Assembly: GCA_018105865.1 (NCBI GenBank) | Contig: CM030834.1 | Span: 1,725,173-1,789,172, forward strand | Direction: 5' to 3' | Length of the DNA: 64,000 nt | Origin: Metaphire vulgaris | Taxonomy: Eukaryota > Annelida > Clitellata > Crassiclitellata > Megascolecidae | Shown: piece after piece, positions 51,301-59,959 of the stretch | Layout: the number at the start of each line of letters is the position of its first letter | Position numbering within the stretch: the stretch's first letter is position 1 | Notes under the pieces: model-generated | Told to the model about the DNA's origin: nothing | Seen by the model: only the letters and a program-made list of their open reading frames with translations | Databases searched by the model: none | Program-made: the position numbers and the translations under genes

Positions 51301-54217
51301 AACTAATTGCAATTCAGTAAAAGCTGTGAAGGCCACAAGTTATATAATCAGAAGATTGTTTTGAATCTCATGAAATTTAAGCTGAGAATGTCTCTGATAT
51401 GCCACTCTATTCTTCAGTATTAATACTGAAAAGGGAATTGGCCTCAACAGGTATCAAGTTGAATCCTCTCAATGCTTCAGATGTTGCATAGAGGTTTGCT
51501 TAGATAGTGTCATTTATAATTTTGCACAGAAATTGTATAATGGTTTTTTTCTAAAATCTAAAATCTTACTACAAGTAATAAAGAACAGAATCACACCATT
51601 AGCAGAATCAATATTATCAGAAAATCAACTGGGCTTCAGAAAAGGTAAAGGAACCAGAGATGCCATCTTTCAATTAAGGATACTTTAAGAAAACGCCCAA
51701 AAAAATGGGAAAGAAATTACACATATGCTTCATTGATTATAAAAAGCATTCGACAGAATAAATCATCAAAAGCTATTGGAGACACTAAAGTGGGCAGGAA
51801 TACCAGAACTGGAGCAAAATTTAATCTGTAACTTATACTGGAATGAATACGCCACCATAAGAATAAAAGAGGAGGAATCCGAGAAGATACAAATAAAAAA
51901 AGGAGTCAGACAAGGATGCATACTATCCCCTTTACTATTTAACCTATATACAGAGCTATTAATAAAAGAAGCATTAGAACAAACTCCTGGAATGAAAATC
52001 AATGGAACAATCTATAACATACTCAGATATGCAGATGATACGGTAATCTTTGCAGAAAAAGAGGAAGACCTCCAACTCATAATTAACAAGCTAAACGACA
52101 AAAGCAAAGAATACGGGATGGAAATTAACAGAAAGAAAACAAAAACGATGATAGTAAGCAAACACAAAAATGAGAAACACAACATCTTAATTGATAACAC
52201 TAAGTTGGAACAAGTAAAGGAATACAAATATTTGGGCAGTTTCATAACAGAGAATGGAAGATGCACTAGAGACATAAACGCCAGAATTGCTATGGCCAAA
52301 GAAGCCTTTTTGGAAACAAAAGAATTACTAAGAAGAAACCTAGACCAAGCACTAAAACTACGAATCCTGAGATGCTATGTATACTGGTTATCACATTCTC
52401 CTGCGAATGCTGGACTCTAACAAAGCAGTTGAAAAATAAAATACAGGCCTTTGAAATGTGGTGCTTCAGAAGAATCTTGAAAATTAGCTGGCAAGAGAGA
52501 ATAACAAATGAAGAGGTACTAAAGAAAATTGGAGAAAAGAGACAACTCCTGACAGAAATTATAAACAGGAAAACTCAGTATGCTGGACACATAATGCGGG
52601 GTTCAAGCACAGAACAAGCAAAAGTCCTATTAGAGGGCAGATATGAGGGAAACAGGGCCAGAGGAAGACCTAGAAGAGACTGGCTGGACGACGTTAAGGA
52701 ACACATACAGGAAAAGAACTACGGAAGACTAAAAAGGATTGCTGAAGACAGAACGAAGTGGAAACAACTCATGACCGTCAACCTTCAGATATGAAGAAGA
52801 CACATGATGATGATGGTTTTTTTCTGGCAATGCTTAAAACAGTAATTTTATTCGAGTGTATTATTTAAAATGGTCAAAATACTGCAAGATTTTGTTTGTG
52901 CAAAGTTTTTGAGAATGGGCAAAAGACCTTACACACATTGCTTTTTTGTTTAGATTTGGTGAAAGCATGGGTGGGGGCCTGATAGTGGCCCACTTGGCGT
53001 GGCCCAATCCGTGGGTCATCATGGTTGGATCATTTCTATCCACCTGTGGAGCAGGGCTTCAAAGTCTTACTGGTCAGTAAAAATTCCTCAGTTATTCTTG
53101 ATTTTTTTAACTGCAATTAACTTCCAGTGAGCATGAAATATGCTCTAGTACTCAGGTTGCTAGACTATCGTAATGTTCTTATTTTTGCTTTTATAAAGAC
53201 CTTAAAGAGGTTTTATATAACTCACTTGGACAATTTATATGCACAGATTTTGTTTAATTTTCAAAATGAGGTATACATTCTGTGCAGTTTCATCATTGTA
53301 ACTTGAAGAAGAATCAGTCGATCAATCAATCAATCAATCAATCAATAGGCTTCTATGGCGCCACTATCATAATGCATAACCCATCAGCTGATGGCACACA
53401 CATAAATGGCAGCAGCAGGTAGTCTAAATAACCTGATCTTGGGTGACAGAAAAGTGGCACAATTAACATTGAATTTGACAGTTTCAAAGCTTCAATCTGA
53501 CTTCCGACTATGTACCAGGGCTTACCAGTTTACATTGATTTCTCTGTGCTGAGTTTGCACTTCAAAGGTGTGAGAGCGCCTGTGCCTATTTCCACTGTAT
53601 TCATTTCTTGCTATTTTTGACAACGCAAAACTACTATTCCCACTAGCTCGATCTCAGCAAGATCAAAAACCCGGGATAAATGTAAGGACGTCACGGGGAA
53701 ATCGACTTTGGTTTTGAGTAAAATTTGGAGGAAGATTGGTTTTCTGGATGCTAGGACTGTGCACTGATATTTTGGGGATATTCTGGGATGATGATGATGG
53801 CCACCTGAAACAAAGCATTGCAAACCTAATTTGATCGTTTTCTCTAAGGCATTTTGAATGCTGTCTGCTTGATGGTCCTATACTGCAGAGCCAGTTTATA
53901 TCGGAAACAACTTGACCCGTTTTGATTCGAATTTTCCTCACACAGGACACAAGATTTTCTCGTTTTTACATTTCTTTTGCAGCTGTTAAGATTGCGCAAC
54001 TAAGACTGCAACTTTGAAAGAATGTGTTGTAGAAAAATACTAAGAATTGGGTGGATCAAAAAGATTGTAAATATAGAACCATATACGGTGTTCTCAGTCA
54101 AAGATAACTATGCTGCAAAAAGTAAACCAAATGAAACTTCATCTATTTGGATGCATATGCAGAATGAAAGAAGACAGAAAGATCAAAGCTCTAATGTTTG
54201 GAATAAAGAAGAATGCC

Positions 54218-54312
<95 letters not shown>

Positions 54313-55416
54313 ACACAAGGAATGGTGTGGTGATGATATTGAAGAATGGTGTGGAAGCAGTTGACAGGATCTTAGTCACAGAGCAACGGACAGGAAAGAA
54401 TGGCAGAAAACTGTGGAGATGGCATTATACACCAACGGACAATGAGCCAATGGTTGTTGATGATGAACTAATAAGAATGTTTTATTGAAGAGACCTATTT
54501 GTTATTTTCCCAAAAATTTTAGTACTTTAGCCAGTTGAGTGGTTAAGTGCCATGTTTAGGATTTTCTGGGCTTCAAATGCCTCTTTGTGGTCACTTATAT
54601 GACCACACTAAATTGCAATTTAGTAGGAGCATAAATGGTAAATTTACACTTTTCCCCACAATTTTAGTACCTTTGAGTCCCACACTTTTCTCCAAAAATC
54701 CCCACACTAGACAGGTATCACTAGTTATAACTGATCATACTGTACAATTTATTATGAATTTTACTATTGAAAAGGGCATTTGTAAGTCAAGTATTGGCTC
54801 CAAACAAAGGGCTCAATGAAATCAAGCAATCTTAAAGCTGAGTGAGTGATCAGTTGGACCTTAAATGCTGTCAATAATAAAGCAGGAGGACTTTCTTGAA
54901 GTCAAATTTCGACTTAGAGTCAATCGGTAAACTTCTATGGCACCAGTATAATAATGTCTAAAGCACCAAAATGCAATCTCTAGAGCCAGGTCAATCATGT
55001 AAGGACAGTCATTGAAACAGAAGTAATGACCATCAGATTATCTGGACTGTTCTGAGACGGTGGTCGGTCCGATGTATTTCAGGCGCTCCGAGACTGCTCC
55101 AGGCCATCGCTGCCGATGGCATTGTCCCGTTTCTTCAGCCGTTTGCCGTGACTTCGGGGAAAGGAGAGCCAATCCGCGCTCTGCTGTTGACGGCGGGAAT
55201 CGCCGAGGCTGGCGTACTTCTGGCAAACGTCGATTACATTGCGCCGATCATTACAATGTTAGCAATGTCGTCGATTATAATGCTTCATGTTCAGATTGGC
55301 TTCAATAAAATTATGCGGATCCTATGTTATTATGCAGAACTCTTTGGCATAAATATTAAACCTCTGACTCAAACACAGGAGAGATCCTACTAAGCCACTC
55401 TAATGCCAGTATTCCA

Positions 55417-55489
<73 letters not shown>

Positions 55490-58400
55490 AGCAACAGTAT
55501 ACCACAGGACAGATCTTATTAAAGTTACTAAACCAATTAAAACCCAGTTATTATATTATGTTGTTATTATTACTATTATAATTATTATTGTTATTGTTGT
55601 TGTTGTTATTGTTATATGTCTTGAAACAATCTGTCATTTGATCAGTCAATGTACACTGTAGTTCAGCATTTATGAACCAAGTGGCAGTTGCATTGGCAGC
55701 CTAGAAGCATTATTTTAAATGGTTCGTAACCCTTTCACCACTAAATGTTGCATTAAGGTGTTTCAAGTAGCGCACTTGTTATTGCTGCGTTATTTCAGAA
55801 CCAAGTCAATGCATATGTGCATGTGTGAGAGAAAAATCTTGTGAATTTATATAGTACTTTTGAAAGTAGTACCTCAGTCACTTGTTCTTAGGTGCTTATG
55901 TATATTTATATAGTACCTCAGTCACTTGTTCTTAGGTGCTTATGTATATTTATGTATGTACATATGTATATTATGTATATTTTAATGTTATTTATTTATA
56001 TGCTTTGATAAGAATAGTGTGTTGTTTCATATATGGAGCACACTGCTTTATTTGACAGTATTATGTTATTTAGATGATAGAAACGTGTAGTGTAGTAGCA
56101 AATACGTGAAATGCAATTGGTTTCGGTGATTTTCTTCTCATTCAGGTTCTTCCTAATGTGTTACTGTTTCACGAATCTCGCTTGTGCAGTTCAGACAATT
56201 CTACGAACGCCGAACTGGAGGCCACGGTTTAAGTTCTACCACTGGTAGGAATCATACTTTCCATTTTCTCTCACCAATTGCTAGATGTTATGTTTGAAGA
56301 TTGGATGAGCTTAAAATATTCGACATCGACAAAATTCTGGGGACATAGAAAGGTCCAAGTTTTGTTGCATGTCCCTTGTTCTGCGATTGAATACAGGCAT
56401 GGCTGATTTTATGTCTTAAATTTAAAGCAATGTTAACCAGTTTTAGATTTAATAATATTGGTAATTATGCACTTGTATAGCACATTACTCTAAAGGTATC
56501 AATCAATGGTACTTCAAGTTCATTAGCAAAAGACTGGGTCATTCCAGGAATCAGTCAGTGAGAAACAGACAGGCAGGGCTATGGAGGAAGAGGATAGGCT
56601 GATTTAAAGAGATGGGTTTTAAGTTGAGGTCGGAAAATACTCAATTCTTTGGAAGGTCTGACAGCTGAGTGAAGTGAGTTCCATGTTTTGGGGTGAGAAA
56701 TAGAGAAAGCTCTCTTACCAATTTCAATGTTGGTTCTAGGTATATTTAACAATGAATTAGCAAATGTTGTTGAATGAGAATGTTTTGGGTGGTCTAGCAT
56801 AGATTTCAAATATTGAGGTTGGCCAGACTGCAGTGCTTTATAAATCAGGAGACTTGTCTTGGATATAATTCTCTGTTCAATGGGCAGCCAGTGTAACTCG
56901 CAAAGAACAGGTTTAATGTGATCATGCTTACGAGTTTTAGTAATGGCCTGAGTAATAGAATTTCTAATCCTTTGGAGCTTCTGCAAATTAGATTTGGCCA
57001 TACCATTGTATAGGGAATTGCAATAGTCAAGTATACTGATAATAAGAACATTGGTAAGAGAAATTATGGCAGACTTGGGCACAAGATCACAAATTCATCA
57101 GATATCTCTAATTTGCATATGTGCGTTGATGATTTTTATGGGACCTATTGTAAAATTGGAAACATGCAAAATTATTACTGTTATATGACAATTGTATGCT
57201 TCAGTTTATCTGTTAATCTCCTCAGCAAATTTTAAAAACTTTTTGTGAGCCACAGATTCTGCTAGAAGAGCTGCATGTGGCTCATGAGCTGCAGTTTGGT
57301 TTGGTCACCTCTGTGACCATAACTTTGCTTCAATTCATTTATTAAGTTCAGAACATTTTGTGAACAATTAAGAACATTATACGTGCATTACACGACAGTT
57401 TGTGCTATTTTTCCCGCTTATTTTTTAGTTTTACTAGGTTACGGTGCTACACGGTAAAGGTGTTGTAAATAATATTTATAATGAGATCTTCCCCTCAACC
57501 CCCATTTATTTCCGAGTCAAATAGTGAAAACATTTTACAAATCGGTTCACTTTTATGCCAAATTTACGAGCAGATATAAAGTGGCTTGTTTTTTTTATTG
57601 GCTCACAGCGTAGATCTAAAAGATGATAATTTGCTGGTGATGCAAATTGATTCTCTAATGAATTCTAGAACCTGCACGCTCGAGATATTTGACATTTGAT
57701 CTTAATACGGTGCGTTTGTACGTTTGTTTTTTAGGGTTCTGTCGCTGTTTGGCGTTGCTCTTTGCCTCGCGCTGATGTTCATGTCCAGCTGGTACTATGC
57801 CCTGGCTGCTCTGGCACTGGCTGCCTTCATCTACAAGTACATCGAGTACAAGGGGTCAGTCGGTACAGTTGCGCATTTTGAAGTCCAGCTTTGACGTTTC
57901 ATCCTCTATATTTCATCAAACCTTTGAAGCATCGGACAAATTAATCCCAATGTTGCAATTGCCAATTGCTGACCCGATTGCAGTGATGTTGTGATTTAGT
58001 CATTGTACGATTTGTCATGAGTTTGCGGCTTACCCGCTCTCTACTAATCAAAGACTGCACCAGAATAACACCAGCTGGATGTCGACTCGATTACTTTATG
58101 AATTATTAAAATTACTAATATTACACGTTTTAGAATTCAAGCTTTTTTATTCATTTATGCTGGTAATGCTATTCATTTTATTCATTTATGCTGGTTATGT
58201 AAAATCACCAACTTCTAACTATTGCAACTAGTTACTTAAGATACCTTCTTACGGGAAATTTGTTCCCTTTTGGTATCTTTTTCCAACTTGATTAAAATTT
58301 TAAGGTTTTTGGATGTACATACACATTGTTTAATGCTATAATTAATGAGAAATTTTTCTTTACTTTGTTACTTGTTTATCCGAACAATCTAGGATTATGA

Positions 58401-59896
58401 TCCAGATTTGTTGACATTACTTTGGATGGAAAACAATGTAGCCTATCATTAGTTTTTTTTCTTTTCCCAACACTGTTTTCAGTTATTTCATTAATTAAAG
58501 GCACTATTATGTTCTTTTAATACTTTTATTATAATGTACTCTTGTATGTTGCGTGTAAACACTGTTGAGTTGAAAGAAATCCATTATTATTATTATTATT
58601 ATTATTGTTTGAATGTGAGTTTCTATTTTACCTGTCCAACTTCCCACTGGAGGGCTCAAAATTCTTGGGCAGTTGTAGTCTGTCCCCCACTGGGTTCTTG
58701 AAAAGAATTTAGCACCGTGTATGATATCCTTGTTTATCTTATGCAGAGCCGAAAAAGAATGGGGGGATGGTATTCGAGGGTTGTCGATGTCAGCCGCTCG
58801 ATTCGCTCTTTTGAAACTAGAGGATGGATTGCCACACGTCAAGAACTGGAGACCGCAGATTCTTATCCTTCTGAAATTGGATGAAAATCTTCAACCAAAA
58901 TATCCGAAACTTCTAACGTTTTCTGGTCAACTCAAAGCAGGTACATAGTGATTGGCATGTACATCACAGCTATACTATTGCATATACTGGTTCCAGCTAA
59001 ATCAGGTACACAATATGAACCAGTGTACTGGCATCATAATTATACGTGAGCTTGATGGTGAATGCAGAATTATTCAGAGATTAAAGGGAAGAAGTTAGAT
59101 ATGATATTATGGGGAATGGGATTAACTGTTTTTGGAAATCGAAACCCCCGATCTTAGTTACTGATGTCCGGTCTTGCACCGCTCTAGAATATGGTCGACC
59201 CAATCTGTAGGCATGGTCAACATTTGCTGACTTTTTTTGCTCTTTACGTTGAATGTGAATGTTTTCATCATTCCGTTACTCAATTGCTGTTGTAGTTATT
59301 GTGTGTTGTGGCATATTTGACTTTCTTTCGATCGTCTTCTTACATAGCCGCATCTGTTGTGCTGCATCTGTAGCTGTGGTTTTATATTTACTATTTGCCC
59401 TCGACAACTAATTCATATTTCAATTTGATTTGTCATTCCTTGTCATCTTCATTGTCATGCAGGTATTCTTTTCTGTCGTGCATCAGGATCTCTTTTTCGT
59501 TTACCATGTGTAAGCTGTTGTGTGTGCATTTGTATATGTGCTTCTTTTTTTAAAGATAATGTACTTTCTTAAGTGTCATGTTCAATCAGTTATTTTCAAA
59601 TCTCTGCATTTTCCTCTCCTTTGTTGCAGTTGTAAACTGAGAGCCCAGCTAAGATGAGCAGCATTATGGTCTTGTTATTTAAACGCCTAAAAATTTACCT
59701 TTTCCCTTCGAAACTAACATCGCAAGAGCTCTTCTGAGTGATTATTCACAAGAAGAGCTATATAAATGCTTTATTGCATCACATTATCTTATCTAAAGAC
59801 TCACTTGTTCAATACTATGTTCAATGACATTTGTTAAAGTAAAGTGCCATAGACTTTGGCCTTTGTCATGCCCACAGTGCTATAAAAATCATCTTG

Positions 59897-59959
<63 letters not shown>

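Larger units (their letters stand above)
53073..55082. other. KCC intron 11
   Basis: Holds a family B repeat (about 53345-53500), a LINE C-terminal fragment with an internal (GA)n expansion (54020-54475) and another family B repeat (about 54925-55030). No exon is visible elsewhere. Confidence 0.6.

Noticed and set aside
50378..52953. Apparent loss of the KCC segment between TTSFV and FGES
   Set aside because: A first reading missed it, but the 58-bp exon at 50892-50949 fits both phases and the family sequence.
55060..55308. 82-codon frame in a second phase across KCC exon 12
   Set aside because: It is an alternative-frame shadow of the KCC exon; the KCC frame matches the family throughout.
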